Shown piece after piece: positions 8,403-17,840 of a stretch of 38,888 bases of DNA. The position numbers and the translations under genes were made by a program. Where the stretch lies: the NCBI GenBank assembly GCA_947626635.1, contig CANQSY010000008.1, positions 1 to 38,888 on the forward strand, in the 5' to 3' direction. The notes beneath the pieces were generated by a model. The model was not told the DNA's origin. It did not search any database and saw only the letters and a program-made list of their open reading frames with translations. Within the stretch, counting starts at the first letter, position 1, and every line of letters begins with the position of its first letter. This DNA comes from an uncultured Akkermansia sp. Its GTDB lineage: Bacteria; Verrucomicrobiota; Verrucomicrobiia; Verrucomicrobiales; Akkermansiaceae.

Positions 8403-10136
8403 ATGAGTTCACAACAGGAACAACTACCCAAGGACGCCGCCGCTGCCGAAGGCAAGGTGAACGTGCAAATCAACGGCAAGTGGTACCGCTTCCCCAAAGG
8501 AACCCGCATCGCTGACGCCTGCAACAGCGTGGGCGTTCATGTGCCTTGCTTCTGCTACCACCCCAAACTGAGCGTGGCAGGCTCCTGCCGCATGTGCCTC
8601 GTGGAACAAGGTATGCCGCCGCGTCTCGCTCCCGGCGCTACGCCCACTTACAACGACGATGGTTACCAAACGATCCAATGGATGCCCCGCGCCGTCGTTG
8701 CCTGCGCCAACACCGTGGCGGAGAATATGGGGATCCGCACGGATGGACCCGTATGCCGGGATGCACGCCGCGCCGTCCTCGAGTTCCTGCTCACGAATCA
8801 CCCGTTGGACTGCCCCATCTGCGACCAGGCAGGCGAGTGCAAATTGCAGGAATATACGGCCGACTACGGCCAGCCGGTGCATCGTTTTACCGAGGCCAAA
8901 ATCAAAAAGGGCAAAAATCTTTCCATCGGCCCGCGCGTGAATCTGGACCAGGAGCGCTGCGTGCTCTGCCGCCGCTGCGTGCGCTTCATGAAGGAAATCG
9001 TCGGGGAGGAAATTCTCGGTGTGGTGGGACGCGGCGGGCGCAACGCCATTGCCTGCTTCCCCGGCAAAACGCTGGACAGCAACTACTCGATGAACGTGGT
9101 GGACATCTGTCCCGTCGGCGCCATGACCAGCAAGGATTTCCGCTTCAGAATGCGCGTCTGGTTCCTCAAGAGCACACCGACCATTGACGTCAATTGCGGA
9201 ACCGGCACTAATATCTTCGTCTGGTCGCGCGAGCAACAGGTTTACCGCATCACGCCGCGGCAAAATGATGCCGTCAACAGCTGCTGGATGCCGGATAGCC
9301 ACCGACTCAATTACACATACATCAACTCCGAGCAGCGTATCCTTACCCCGCTCGTACGCACCGACGCCGATGCCGAGCAACGCCCCGGCGCCTGGAAACC
9401 GCTGATGAGCAGCGTGGCGGAACAGCTGCGGCGCTGCAACCCCAAGCAAACGGCCATCATCGCCTCCGCGCGCCTCACCAACGAAGAGCTCTATCTCGCC
9501 GGCAACATCGCCCAGCTCCTCGGCATCGTCCAGATCGACATCGTGCCGCGTAACGGCGAATCAGACGGCATGCTCATCAGCGCCGACCGCAACCCCAACA
9601 CCACGGGAGCCCGCCTCATCCTCGGCAAAGACGGCAGTTCGCTGGACGACATCCGCCGCGGCATCAAACTCGGCAAGATCCGCTATCTCATCGTCCTCGG
9701 CGAAGACGTCACCCGGGAAGCAGTCATTCCCGCCGATCACCTCGCCAAGCTCGATTACCTGCTCGTGATCGACCACACGCAGAGCGCGACCACACGCGCC
9801 GCGGACGTTGTTCTGCCCGGGGTTACGTTCGCCGAGAAGTACGGGAGCATGGTGAATGTAACGGGACGTCTTCAACGACTCAATCGGGCTATCGAACCAC
9901 TCGGCGAATCGCGCGCCGACTGGGAAATCCTGCGTTCCCTGCTCAAGGAATGCGGCGGTGACATGTCCCTGCTGACAGCTCGCGCTGACAGCCCCATGGA
10001 AATCCTCGAGGAGATCGCCTCCCAGATCCCGGAGTTCAAGGGAGTAACCTGGGCAGCCGTCGGCAACACCGGCCTGCAAATCATCGACACCGGCGTTTCC
10101 ATCCCCCTGCTCGAGCGCGAACAAGCAAAAAAATAA
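8403..10136 (+). CDS. nuoG: NADH-quinone oxidoreductase subunit G, short form
   Basis: This is the iron-sulfur-rich subunit that conducts electrons from NuoE/F to NuoI. The 2Fe-2S site is visible (CFCYHPKLSVAGSCRMC at ~49-65). It is followed by the His/Cys cluster motif (HPLDCPICDQAGEC) and the [4Fe-4S] ligands in ERCVLCRRCVRF with the downstream DICPVGAM. A shortened molybdopterin-oxidoreductase-like domain follows (HTQSATTRAADVVLPGVTFAEKYG). At 577 residues it is well below E. coli NuoG (~900), so much of the C-terminal domain is missing, as in other short NuoG types. The extra N7-type cysteine set is not obvious. Gap to nuoF is 21 bases. Confidence 0.94.
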   Translation: MSSQQEQLPKDAAAAEGKVNVQINGKWYRFPKGTRIADACNSVGVHVPCFCYHPKLSVAGSCRMCLVEQGMPPRLAPGATPTYNDDGYQTIQWMPRAVVACANTVAENMGIRTDGPVCRDARRAVLEFLLTNHPLDCPICDQAGECKLQEYTADYGQPVHRFTEAKIKKGKNLSIGPRVNLDQERCVLCRRCVRFMKEIVGEEILGVVGRGGRNAIACFPGKTLDSNYSMNVVDICPVGAMTSKDFRFRMRVWFLKSTPTIDVNCGTGTNIFVWSREQQVYRITPRQNDAVNSCWMPDSHRLNYTYINSEQRILTPLVRTDADAEQRPGAWKPLMSSVAEQLRRCNPKQTAIIASARLTNEELYLAGNIAQLLGIVQIDIVPRNGESDGMLISADRNPNTTGARLILGKDGSSLDDIRRGIKLGKIRYLIVLGEDVTREAVIPADHLAKLDYLLVIDHTQSATTRAADVVLPGVTFAEKYGSMVNVTGRLQRLNRAIEPLGESRADWEILRSLLKECGGDMSLLTARADSPMEILEEIASQIPEFKGVTWAAVGNTGLQIIDTGVSIPLLEREQAKK

Positions 10137-10160
10137 CCCCTTCTATCCAACGAACCCAAC

Positions 10161-11423
10161 ATGGACACAATCTTGAAATGGTGCAGCGATGTGCTGAGCA
10201 ACCCGACGTGGTTCTACTTACTCACGACCATCGCCAAACTCGTGCTCGTCTTTGCTGTCATTCTGGCCTTTGTCGTACTTTCCGTTTGGATTGAGCGACG
10301 AGTTGCCGGGTGGATTCAGGACCGACCGGGACCGAACCGCGCGGGGCTGCCGCTTTTCCTGTTCCGGAGGTTCGGCAGCAAGGAAGAGCAACCGCTGAAA
10401 AAACTCCTGCTCTACCTGGGTTGTCCGCCGGACGGTCTCATCGCGCGCCTCTGCCGCTGGCTGCGTCTCGACCGTGAAGTTCCTACCTTCGGGCTCATGC
10501 AGCCCTGTCTGGACGGCGGCAAGCTCTTCCTCAAGCAGGAGATCACGCCCTCCTACGTGCGCAAACTCTACTTCATCCTGGCGCCGATGCTCGTGCTGGG
10601 ACCTCCCTTGGTCTCCGCCGCCGTCATTCCTTTCGCCTCGTGGGTTCAGACGCCTTTCGGCGAGATCAATATGTGCGTGGCCAATCTCAACATCGGTCCG
10701 TTATGGGTCTTTGCCGTTTCCGGGCTGTCGGTGTACGGACTCACTCTGGCGGGGTGGTCATCCAACTCCAAATATCCCTTCCTGGGAGGTTTGCGCGCTA
10801 CGGCGCAGCTCATCTCCTACGAGGTTGCCATGGGGCTGTCCGTGATTCCCCTGCTCATGATGTTCGGCACGCTGAATCTGCAGGAGATCGTGCAGAGCCA
10901 GGCGCAGAACGGCTGGACTCTGCTTCCCTTCTGGGGAGAGGGACTTTCCGTGCAGCGCTGGATTCTCTGCGTCCCCATGCTCATCAGCTTCATCATGTTC
11001 GCTACCTGCATCTTTGCCGAGGCGAACCGCACGCCCTTCGACATGGCGGAATGCGAAACGGACCTGGTCGGCGGATACCACACGGAATACTCATCCATGA
11101 AGTTTGCCTCCTTCTTCATGGGCGAATACGCCGCCATGGTTATCGGCTCCGCCCTTGTCGTCACGCTCTTCCTGGGCGGCTGGTCGATAGGGTTCGGCAT
11201 CGACGAGGCATTGGCGAGCTACAACGAGTGGTTGGCCGTGCTGTGCCAGCTGGTGATCTTTCTGTTCAAGCTGCTCGCTTTCATCTTTTTCTTCGTGTGG
11301 GTACGCTGGACACTGCCGCGCTTCCGTTGGGATCAGGTGATGAAACTCTGCTGGCTCGTCTTTGTCGAGCTCGCTGTGCTCAACATCGCCCTTACCGCCG
11401 TCATCATGTACTTCATCCATTAA
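10161..11423 (+). CDS. nuoH: NADH-quinone oxidoreductase subunit H with a ~48-residue insertion
   Basis: NuoH is the membrane subunit that anchors the quinone chamber and links it to the proton channels. WIERRVAGWIQDRPGPNRAG (43-62) and the later LMQPCLDGGKLFLKQEITP are the conserved quinone-loop segments. Eight or so hydrophobic helices and the acidic loop EANRTPFDMAECETDLVGGYHTEYSSM are present. In typical NuoH only a few residues separate GPNR from the LxQP segment. Here about 48 charged or hydrophobic residues (63-110, LPLFLFRRFGSKEEQPLKK onward) are inserted, bringing the length to 420 against about 325-350. Confidence 0.95.
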   Translation: MDTILKWCSDVLSNPTWFYLLTTIAKLVLVFAVILAFVVLSVWIERRVAGWIQDRPGPNRAGLPLFLFRRFGSKEEQPLKKLLLYLGCPPDGLIARLCRWLRLDREVPTFGLMQPCLDGGKLFLKQEITPSYVRKLYFILAPMLVLGPPLVSAAVIPFASWVQTPFGEINMCVANLNIGPLWVFAVSGLSVYGLTLAGWSSNSKYPFLGGLRATAQLISYEVAMGLSVIPLLMMFGTLNLQEIVQSQAQNGWTLLPFWGEGLSVQRWILCVPMLISFIMFATCIFAEANRTPFDMAECETDLVGGYHTEYSSMKFASFFMGEYAAMVIGSALVVTLFLGGWSIGFGIDEALASYNEWLAVLCQLVIFLFKLLAFIFFFVWVRWTLPRFRWDQVMKLCWLVFVELAVLNIALTAVIMYFIH

Positions 11424-11430
11424 ACCGACC

Positions 11431-11997
11431 ATGGCCTACATACCTGTCAAGCGACCGAAGTTCAGCATCCTGGACCGTATCTATGTCGTAGAGCTCGTGA
11501 AAGGGCTCGGTATCACCTTGAAGCACCTCGTCCTCTCGCTGCTCGGGAAAAGCCGCTCCAAAAAAGACTTCAACGGCGCAGGGGTCGGCGCCTGCATGCC
11601 GTTCCCGGAGCAACGCTGGGACTCCCACTTGCCCTCGTACTACCGCGGGGCGCCTTCTCTTGTGCGAGGCGAGGATGGACGTGAACGCTGCGTATCCTGC
11701 CAGCTCTGCGAGTTCATATGTCCGGCGCGAGCTATTCGCGTCGTTCCGGGCAGCGTGGCTCCCGGGGCTACCGCTGCCAAGCAAGAGAAGGCACCGGCGG
11801 AATTCGAGATCGATATGTTGCGCTGCATCTACTGCGGCATGTGCCAGGAAGTTTGCCCGGAGCAAGCGATCTTCCTGAGTCAGCAATACCTCATCACCCT
11901 CACGGACCGCAAGCAGGCTGTCCGCAACAAGGAACAGCTCTATCGCCTCGGCGGTATCCGCAAGGGGCTCATCAACAAATGGAATCAGTATAAATAA
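11431..11997 (+). CDS. nuoI: NADH-quinone oxidoreductase subunit I (two 4Fe-4S)
   Basis: NuoI holds clusters N6a and N6b and passes electrons towards NuoB. Both ferredoxin motifs are visible: CVSCQLCEFICPARAI and CIYCGMCQEVCPEQAI. The ORF track begins at 11362 inside nuoH, but the true start is most likely ATG 11431 (MAYIPVKRPKF), 7 bases after the nuoH stop. That gives 188 residues and a normal N-terminal amphipathic helix (VVELVKGLGITLKHL). There is no Shine-Dalgarno in the tiny gap, so translation is probably coupled to nuoH. Confidence 0.95.
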   Translation: MAYIPVKRPKFSILDRIYVVELVKGLGITLKHLVLSLLGKSRSKKDFNGAGVGACMPFPEQRWDSHLPSYYRGAPSLVRGEDGRERCVSCQLCEFICPARAIRVVPGSVAPGATAAKQEKAPAEFEIDMLRCIYCGMCQEVCPEQAIFLSQQYLITLTDRKQAVRNKEQLYRLGGIRKGLINKWNQYK

Positions 11998-12006
11998 TTT
12001 TTTCTT

Positions 12007-12654
12007 ATGAATCCGGCCATATCCGCTCTCCTGTTCTATCTCTTCGCGCTGGCTGCTTTGGTGAGCGCCATCGGGGTCATCGTCCTGCGCAACCCGGTGT
12101 CAAGCGCGCTCAGTTTGGCTCTGTGCTTCGGCTTCGTGGCAGCCATCTTCTTTAACATGGGCGCCGCATTCCTCGGCATCACCCAAATCATCGTCTATGC
12201 CGGCGCCATCCTCGTGCTCTTCCTCTTCATTATCATGATGCTCGATGTGAAGAGTGAAGACCACACGTCCGGGCTCCTTCGCCACAGTGTCGTCGGTGTC
12301 CTCGTAGCCGGTATGCTCGCCGGGATGATCAGCAGCGCCGCCCTCCGCCTCCCGGGCGCCGTGGGGGGCTCCTGTCCCTGGCATGCCTTCACAGAGAGCC
12401 TGTGCAGCGAACTCTGCCCCGCTGCCGCGTCGACTGACCCCTCGGCTTCCGAACTGCAGGCGAGCATCTCCGCCCCGGCTCCGTACGGCGGCGCGCTGCC
12501 CACGCTTGACCCGGCCAAGCGCGGCGCGGATGCCAAACTGCTCGGGCAAAATCTATTTTCCCACTACAACCTCACCCTGGTCATCCTGGGCTTTGCCTTG
12601 CTTGCCGGGTGCGTGGGAGCCGTATCCGTCGGTCGTCGTTTACGCCGTGATTAA
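12007..12654 (+). CDS. nuoJ: NADH-quinone oxidoreductase subunit J
   Basis: A polytopic membrane subunit (215 aa) with the conserved segment MGAAFLGITQIIVYAGAILVLFLFIIMMLDV around residues 39-80, which includes the pi-bulge helix typical of NuoJ. There are five predicted helices. Between helices 4 and 5 lies a ~75-residue Ala/Ser/Pro-rich loop (from GGSCPWHAFTES to LLGQNLFSHY). It contains three cysteines and is longer than in E. coli. It starts 9 bases after nuoI behind an AT-rich TTTTTTCTT spacer without a Shine-Dalgarno. Confidence 0.93.
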   Translation: MNPAISALLFYLFALAALVSAIGVIVLRNPVSSALSLALCFGFVAAIFFNMGAAFLGITQIIVYAGAILVLFLFIIMMLDVKSEDHTSGLLRHSVVGVLVAGMLAGMISSAALRLPGAVGGSCPWHAFTESLCSELCPAAASTDPSASELQASISAPAPYGGALPTLDPAKRGADAKLLGQNLFSHYNLTLVILGFALLAGCVGAVSVGRRLRRD

Positions 12655-12678
12655 CCCCTCATCCCCTTTCTCCCCGCT

Positions 12679-12996
12679 ATGACACCGTTATCTCATTACC
12701 TCATCTTCTCGGGCATCCTCTTTGCCATCGGCTTTGCAGGCACCATGATCCGCCGCAATGTCCTGGTTGTGCTCATGTGCCTTGAACTCATGCTCACTGC
12801 CGCCAATGTATCTCTTGTCGGCTTCTCACGCGCCCAGGGGCTGGAGGGCGTTCCCGTCTACGATGCGCAAACGCTCGCCCTTTTCATCATGGCGATCGCG
12901 GCGGCGGAGGTAGCGGTCGGTCTCGCCCTCATCGTCGCCATGTTCCGCGCCCGCCGCGGCGTGGAGAGCTCCTCTCTGAACACCTTGAAAGACTAA
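12679..12996 (+). CDS. nuoK: NADH-quinone oxidoreductase subunit K
   Basis: A three-helix subunit of 105 residues, the usual size. NuoK carries two conserved membrane glutamates of the proton path; both are visible in MCLELMLTAANVSLV (Glu in helix 2) and AIAAAEVAVGLALIVAMFR (helix 3). The RNVLVVLMCLELML segment is diagnostic. It sits between nuoJ and nuoL with gaps of 24 and 6 bases. Confidence 0.96.
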   Translation: MTPLSHYLIFSGILFAIGFAGTMIRRNVLVVLMCLELMLTAANVSLVGFSRAQGLEGVPVYDAQTLALFIMAIAAAEVAVGLALIVAMFRARRGVESSSLNTLKD

Positions 12997-13002
12997 CCCA
13001 CC

Positions 13003-14844
13003 ATGTTGCACAATCTCCCTTGGCTCTTCCTCGCGTTGCCGCTGCTTGCAGCAGCTATCGATTGGCTCTTGCTTTTCCGGTCTCCGCGCGCGGCGGCGAC
13101 GGTTTCCATCCTGTCCGTGGTCGCCACCCTTGCCCTCTGCGTGGCCTATCTAGCGGGACTGCAGACCGGTCTGCCGGACGTGTACTCATGGCTTCCCATT
13201 GAGGGATGCGCGATCAACGTGGGCCTGCTCATGGATGCACTCTCCATGAAGATGATGCTCGTCGTCACCGGCATCGGGGCACTGGTGCACATCTTTTCGC
13301 TCGGCTACATGAAGGACGACTCCTCCAACCACAGCCGCTATTTCGCCGGTCTGAGCATTTTCATGTTCAGCATGAGCGCCATCGTTTTGGCGGACAGTTT
13401 GATCATGACCTTCATCGGGTGGGAGATGGTCGGCTTCTCCTCCTACGTGCTCATCGGTCACTGGTACGAGAAGGAAAGCGCCGCCGACGCCGCGAAAAAA
13501 GCCTTCATCACCAACCGCGTGGGAGATTTCGGCTTCCTCATCGGCATCCTGCTCGCCTTGGGTGTCTTCGGATCCCTGCGCTTTGACGCCATGCCCGGAC
13601 ACCTCGCCATCGCCGCCTCCGGTCCCCTGCTCACCACGATGATTCTCTGTCTCTTCTGCGGCGCGATCGGCAAGTCAGCCCAATTCCCGCTGCACGTGTG
13701 GCTACCGGATGCCATGGAAGGTCCTACCCCCGTCTCGGCGCTCATCCACGCAGCAACGATGGTAGCGGCGGGCGTTTATATGCTGGTGCGTTTGCAGGTA
13801 AGCATGGGCACGGACGTGTTCACGGACACCGCCTGCTCCGTCATCGCCGCCGTGGGCGCGCTCACCTCCCTCCTCGCGGCCCTCATGGCCACCCAGCAGG
13901 ACGACCTGAAGCGCGTGCTGGCCTACTCCACTCTTTCACAACTCGGGTACATGGTGATGGCGGCCGGCATGCTCGCCGGGGAAGCCGCCATGTTCCACCT
14001 CTACACGCACGCTTGGTTCAAGGCGCTTCTCTTCCTCGCGGCGGGCGCCCTCATCGTCTGCTGCCACCACGAGCAGGACATCTGGAAACTCGGGGGACTG
14101 CGCAAGAAGATGCCCCTCACTTCCCTCTGCTTCCTTATGGGCACCTGCGCCCTCATTGCCTTCCCGGGTTTCTCCGGCTTCTTCTCCAAGGAGGCCATCC
14201 TGGATGCCGCTTGGCAAACGAGCATGCCCCTCTTCGTCACCGGCGCCGTCGTCGCCGCCCTCACCACGTTCTACATGGTGCGACTCTGCCTCGTTACCTT
14301 CTGCGGCGAGGCGAAGAGCGAGGGCGCGTCTCACGCCCACGAAGCCGGCTCCACGATGCTTATCCCCCTGCTGGTCCTGTCCGTGCTGGCCATTGTCTCC
14401 GGCTATGGGTTCATAGCGGATGAACTGGTACCCTACGCGGGATTCCATGCGGAGGGGGTTGAGGTCGGGGTTCCCTTCTTTGCGGGCCTGCTTGCCCTCG
14501 TGGTCGGGGCCTGGCTCGCCTGGCTCATCTACGGGAAGTCGGCCCACCGGGATCCGCTTGGCGACTACACTCTCGCCCGCATCCTGCGTAACCGCCTTTA
14601 TATCGACGCCTTCTACGATAAGGTGCTGGTGGACGGGGTGCAGAAATGGGGCTCCTACATCATCACCTGCGTGGACGATGGCATTCTGCGCCGCATCATC
14701 GGCCAGGGGCTCGGTCTGCTTACGGCGTGGGTAGGCAAATTGCTCGGCAAAATACAGGGAGGGTCATTGCGGGGGTACGCCATCGTAGGAGGCATCGGCG
14801 TCCTGCTGCTCATCTTCCTGCTCGCCTTCTCCATCAAGCTTTAA
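13003..14844 (+). CDS. nuoL: NADH-quinone oxidoreductase subunit L (antiporter-like)
   Basis: The distal antiporter-like proton channel of complex I, 613 residues. Conserved blocks include FIGWEMVGFSSYVLIGHWYEK (with the key Glu), KAFITNRVGDFGFLIGI, LFCGAIGKSAQFPLHVWLPDAMEGPTPVSALIHAATMVAAGVYMLVR (key lysine) and DLKRVLAYSTLSQLGYMVMA. The long lateral helix region at the C-terminus is present (GDYTLARILRNRLYIDAFYDKVLVDGVQ to the end). It begins 6 bases after nuoK. Confidence 0.97.
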   Translation: MLHNLPWLFLALPLLAAAIDWLLLFRSPRAAATVSILSVVATLALCVAYLAGLQTGLPDVYSWLPIEGCAINVGLLMDALSMKMMLVVTGIGALVHIFSLGYMKDDSSNHSRYFAGLSIFMFSMSAIVLADSLIMTFIGWEMVGFSSYVLIGHWYEKESAADAAKKAFITNRVGDFGFLIGILLALGVFGSLRFDAMPGHLAIAASGPLLTTMILCLFCGAIGKSAQFPLHVWLPDAMEGPTPVSALIHAATMVAAGVYMLVRLQVSMGTDVFTDTACSVIAAVGALTSLLAALMATQQDDLKRVLAYSTLSQLGYMVMAAGMLAGEAAMFHLYTHAWFKALLFLAAGALIVCCHHEQDIWKLGGLRKKMPLTSLCFLMGTCALIAFPGFSGFFSKEAILDAAWQTSMPLFVTGAVVAALTTFYMVRLCLVTFCGEAKSEGASHAHEAGSTMLIPLLVLSVLAIVSGYGFIADELVPYAGFHAEGVEVGVPFFAGLLALVVGAWLAWLIYGKSAHRDPLGDYTLARILRNRLYIDAFYDKVLVDGVQKWGSYIITCVDDGILRRIIGQGLGLLTAWVGKLLGKIQGGSLRGYAIVGGIGVLLLIFLLAFSIKL

Positions 14845-14861
14845 CCTGATCCTTTACTACC

Positions 14862-16331
14862 ATGCTTATCTGGCTTATCCTCATCCCTCTTATCGCAAGT
14901 GCGTGCATCGGCTTCCTGCGCACCCCCGGACGCGCCACGGCTCTTTTGAGCGCCTCGCTCACCCTCATCCTCGGCGTAACCGCCATCCTCATGTATATGT
15001 ACGGAAATGGCATGGACGGCTACAGCGAGATCGGCGGGCTGCAATCGCAGTTTACCCTGGCGCTTCCGCTCAGCAGGATTATGCTCCTGCTCACGGTGAC
15101 GGTCACCTTCGCCGCCATCCTCGGCATGCGCGCCCCATCTCCTCAAGCTGAGCGGAGCTGGGCGATTTCCTCCCTCCTCCTTTCCGCCGGGGCCACCGGA
15201 GCCTTCCTCTCGGACCACGTGATCTCGTTCTACGCCTTTCACGAGCTGGCTCTCATCCCCACCTTCATCATGATCGGCTTCTACGGTCGCGGGGAACGCC
15301 GCACCATTGCCTGGCGTGCCACCATCTACCTCGGTCTCGCCTCCATGGTGCTGCTGGCCGGGTTGGTGTTGCTCTGCTCAGAAATGCACTGCTGGCATTT
15401 CAGCAGCATGCGGCTCTTTGCCGGACAGGTCCCTCACTCCGCTGCGCTGGTAGCCGGACTTCTCCTGGTAGGCTTCGGTACGCTGGTATCGCTCTTCCCC
15501 TTCCACTCGTGGGCTGCTCCGGCGTACGCGAGTGCACCCACCCCCATCGCCATGTTGCACGCCGGCGTGCTCAAAAAATTTGGTCTCTACGGGCTCTTTA
15601 CGATAGCCTGGGGGCTCGGGCCGCTTTGCTTACCGCTCTTCGCCGATTGGATCAATGTGCTGCTCGTCCTGCTGCTCGGCAATATCCTCTGGGTCGGCTA
15701 CGTCACTATCGCCCAATCGCGGCTCGATAACATGCTCGGCAACTCCTCCGTCATGCACATGGGGTATCTCTTCCTCGCCTTTGCCGCCTACGTGGTTTCC
15801 GGAACTTCCAACGCGCTCGCTCTTCAAGGAGCCTCCATCCTCATGCTCGCCCACGGTCTGAGCATCTCCCTGCTCTTCCTGCTCAACGGGCAAATTGAAG
15901 CGCAAACCCGCACACTCGAACTCTCCGCCATGGGAGGGCTGGCTCGCAAACTCCCCCTGCTCGGCTTCCTTTTCGGTCTGGCGGGTATGGCCTCCATCGG
16001 CTTGCCTCTGCTGGCTAACTTCGCCGGTGAGTTCACCATCTTCCTCTCCTGTTTTGCCGACTGGTCGCCGCAAGCTGCCGCGACCGGTTGCGCGGCGGAT
16101 TCCCTCTGCATCTGGGGGCTCGGTCCCGTCCAGGTCACGGTGATCATCGCCCTGTGGGGTCTTGTCATCAGCGCCATCTACATGCTGCGCGCCATCCGAC
16201 GCATCTTCGAGGCCGACCTCTCTCCGGCGGCCGAGCGGGCTACATCCCTCTCCTGGGGAGACATCATTTCCGCCTCCTTCCTGGCCGTCCTTCTCCTCCT
16301 CTTCGGTATAGCTCCCTTCCTCCTCGTCTGA
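14862..16331 (+). CDS. nuoM: NADH-quinone oxidoreductase subunit M (antiporter-like)
   Basis: The second antiporter-like subunit, 489 residues with about 13-14 hydrophobic helices. Conserved segments are YAFHELALIPTFIMIGFYGRGERR (key Glu, ~127-150), FPFHSWAAPAYASAPTPIAMLHAGVLKKFGLYGLF (with the channel lysine) and RLDNMLGNSSVMHMGYLFLA. The HSWAAPAYASAP variant replaces the more usual HTWLPDAHxEAP of NuoM, a small divergence in a loop. It starts 17 bases after nuoL. Confidence 0.95.
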   Translation: MLIWLILIPLIASACIGFLRTPGRATALLSASLTLILGVTAILMYMYGNGMDGYSEIGGLQSQFTLALPLSRIMLLLTVTVTFAAILGMRAPSPQAERSWAISSLLLSAGATGAFLSDHVISFYAFHELALIPTFIMIGFYGRGERRTIAWRATIYLGLASMVLLAGLVLLCSEMHCWHFSSMRLFAGQVPHSAALVAGLLLVGFGTLVSLFPFHSWAAPAYASAPTPIAMLHAGVLKKFGLYGLFTIAWGLGPLCLPLFADWINVLLVLLLGNILWVGYVTIAQSRLDNMLGNSSVMHMGYLFLAFAAYVVSGTSNALALQGASILMLAHGLSISLLFLLNGQIEAQTRTLELSAMGGLARKLPLLGFLFGLAGMASIGLPLLANFAGEFTIFLSCFADWSPQAAATGCAADSLCIWGLGPVQVTVIIALWGLVISAIYMLRAIRRIFEADLSPAAERATSLSWGDIISASFLAVLLLLFGIAPFLLV

Positions 16332-16353
16332 TTTATTCTACCCATCTTTATTC

Positions 16354-17817
16354 ATGAGCACGTCACATCTCATCTGCGCTCCCTACACGTGGGGGCAATT
16401 CACGCCGGTCATTATCCTGGTGGGGCTGGCACTCGTCCTCCTCATGGCTGACGTATTACTCCCGCGCATCTCAAAGAAGATCTACCCCCTAGTCGGCGCG
16501 GCGGGAGTTCTGCTTGTCGCCTGCGGCATGGTCAACTCCGATGGCTCTCAGCTCTTCGGCATCCTCGCTTGCGCAGCGACAATGGTCTGCCTCCTCATGG
16601 TCTACGACTACCGCTCCGTCGTGTACGCCTCGGTGGGGGGCGGCACGCAAGAGGACGGCGCGGCGGAATTCTCGGCGCTACCCATCCTGGCATGCGCCGG
16701 CATCGTCGCGATTTCGCAGGCTCGTGACCTCGTCATGCTTTTCGTGAGTCTTGAGCTCATCACCCTCTCCTCGTACGCCATGGCCGGCTACTTCCGCCGC
16801 AATCAGGGCTCCATCGAGGCGGGCGTCAAGTACCTCATCCTCGGCGCGGTGAGCACGGGGTTCCTCGTCATGGGCGCCGCCTGGTTCTTCGGCTCCACCG
16901 GGTCCTTCCTTCTGAGCCCCCGTTTTGAATTAGCCGCCCTCTCCAACCCCTACCTCTGCACCGGTTACCTGCTGGCCCTGGCCTTTATCTCGATGGGGGT
17001 CTTCTTTAAGATCGGCGCGGCTCCCATGCACACATGGATACCGGATGTCTATCAAGGCGCACCGACTCCCATCTCCGCCTTCCTCGCCGTGGCCTCCAAG
17101 GTAGGCGGTTTCCTGGCGCTTCTTCTCGTGGTGCTTCCCCTGGTGCAGATTCACTCTATCTCGGGCGGCCTGCTGCACCCCGTGATGCAAACCCTCGCCA
17201 TCGTCGCTGCCGCTACCTTACTGATCGGAAATCTCGGAGCCATCCCTCAGCAGAACATGAAGCGCCTGCTCGGCTACTCCTCTATCGGCCACGCCGGTTT
17301 CATCCTCGTCTTTGCGATCGGTCTGCGCTCCAGCGTCACCCCGAATACCTTTTTCTACCTCGTCGCTTACGCCGCAGCAACCCTGGCGCTCTTCTACGTC
17401 GTCTCGCAGTTGCGCATCTGCCGCGGTCATGAGGAAATCTCCGCCTTTCGCGGTCTCGGGCATACTCACCCCCGCACCTCGTTCCTCATCTCCGTCTCCC
17501 TGGCTTCCCTTGCCGGTGTCCCCCTCACCGCCGGCTTCCTCGCCAAATTCCTCTCCTTCCGTTCTCTGGTGTTCACCATGACGGGACCGGATCAATTGGG
17601 CACGTGGCTGCTGCCGGTGATGGTGGTGTGCGCGGCAGCGGGGTTCTACTACTACTTCAAGGTGATGCGGGCCATGTACTGGGAGACGCCGCAGGACGGA
17701 GACCAACCCGTCACCTTTTCTCCCATCTGCACAGGGGTCCTCACAGCGGCGGCGCTCATCATCCTGCTCCTCGGTACCGTGCCGCTGATCATCCCTGTGT
17801 GGCCGGCTCTCTTTTAA
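16354..17817 (+). CDS. nuoN: NADH-quinone oxidoreductase subunit N (antiporter-like)
   Basis: The third antiporter-like subunit, 487 residues. Diagnostic blocks are LFVSLELITLSSYAMAGYFRRNQGSIEAGVKYLILGAVSTG, GVFFKIGAAPMHTWIPDVYQGAPTPISAFLAVASKVGG and QQNMKRLLGYSSIGHAGFILV. This completes nuoD-N in canonical order. No terminator is evident behind it; the GHL10 gene begins 23 bases later and could be read through. Confidence 0.97.
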   Translation: MSTSHLICAPYTWGQFTPVIILVGLALVLLMADVLLPRISKKIYPLVGAAGVLLVACGMVNSDGSQLFGILACAATMVCLLMVYDYRSVVYASVGGGTQEDGAAEFSALPILACAGIVAISQARDLVMLFVSLELITLSSYAMAGYFRRNQGSIEAGVKYLILGAVSTGFLVMGAAWFFGSTGSFLLSPRFELAALSNPYLCTGYLLALAFISMGVFFKIGAAPMHTWIPDVYQGAPTPISAFLAVASKVGGFLALLLVVLPLVQIHSISGGLLHPVMQTLAIVAAATLLIGNLGAIPQQNMKRLLGYSSIGHAGFILVFAIGLRSSVTPNTFFYLVAYAAATLALFYVVSQLRICRGHEEISAFRGLGHTHPRTSFLISVSLASLAGVPLTAGFLAKFLSFRSLVFTMTGPDQLGTWLLPVMVVCAAAGFYYYFKVMRAMYWETPQDGDQPVTFSPICTGVLTAAALIILLLGTVPLIIPVWPALF

Positions 17818-17840
17818 CACCGCGCATACGAGGTCAAGTG

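Noticed and set aside
17604-17840. Upstream extension of the GHL10 ORF
   Set aside because: It lies inside nuoN in another frame; a signal peptide begins exactly at ATG 17841.
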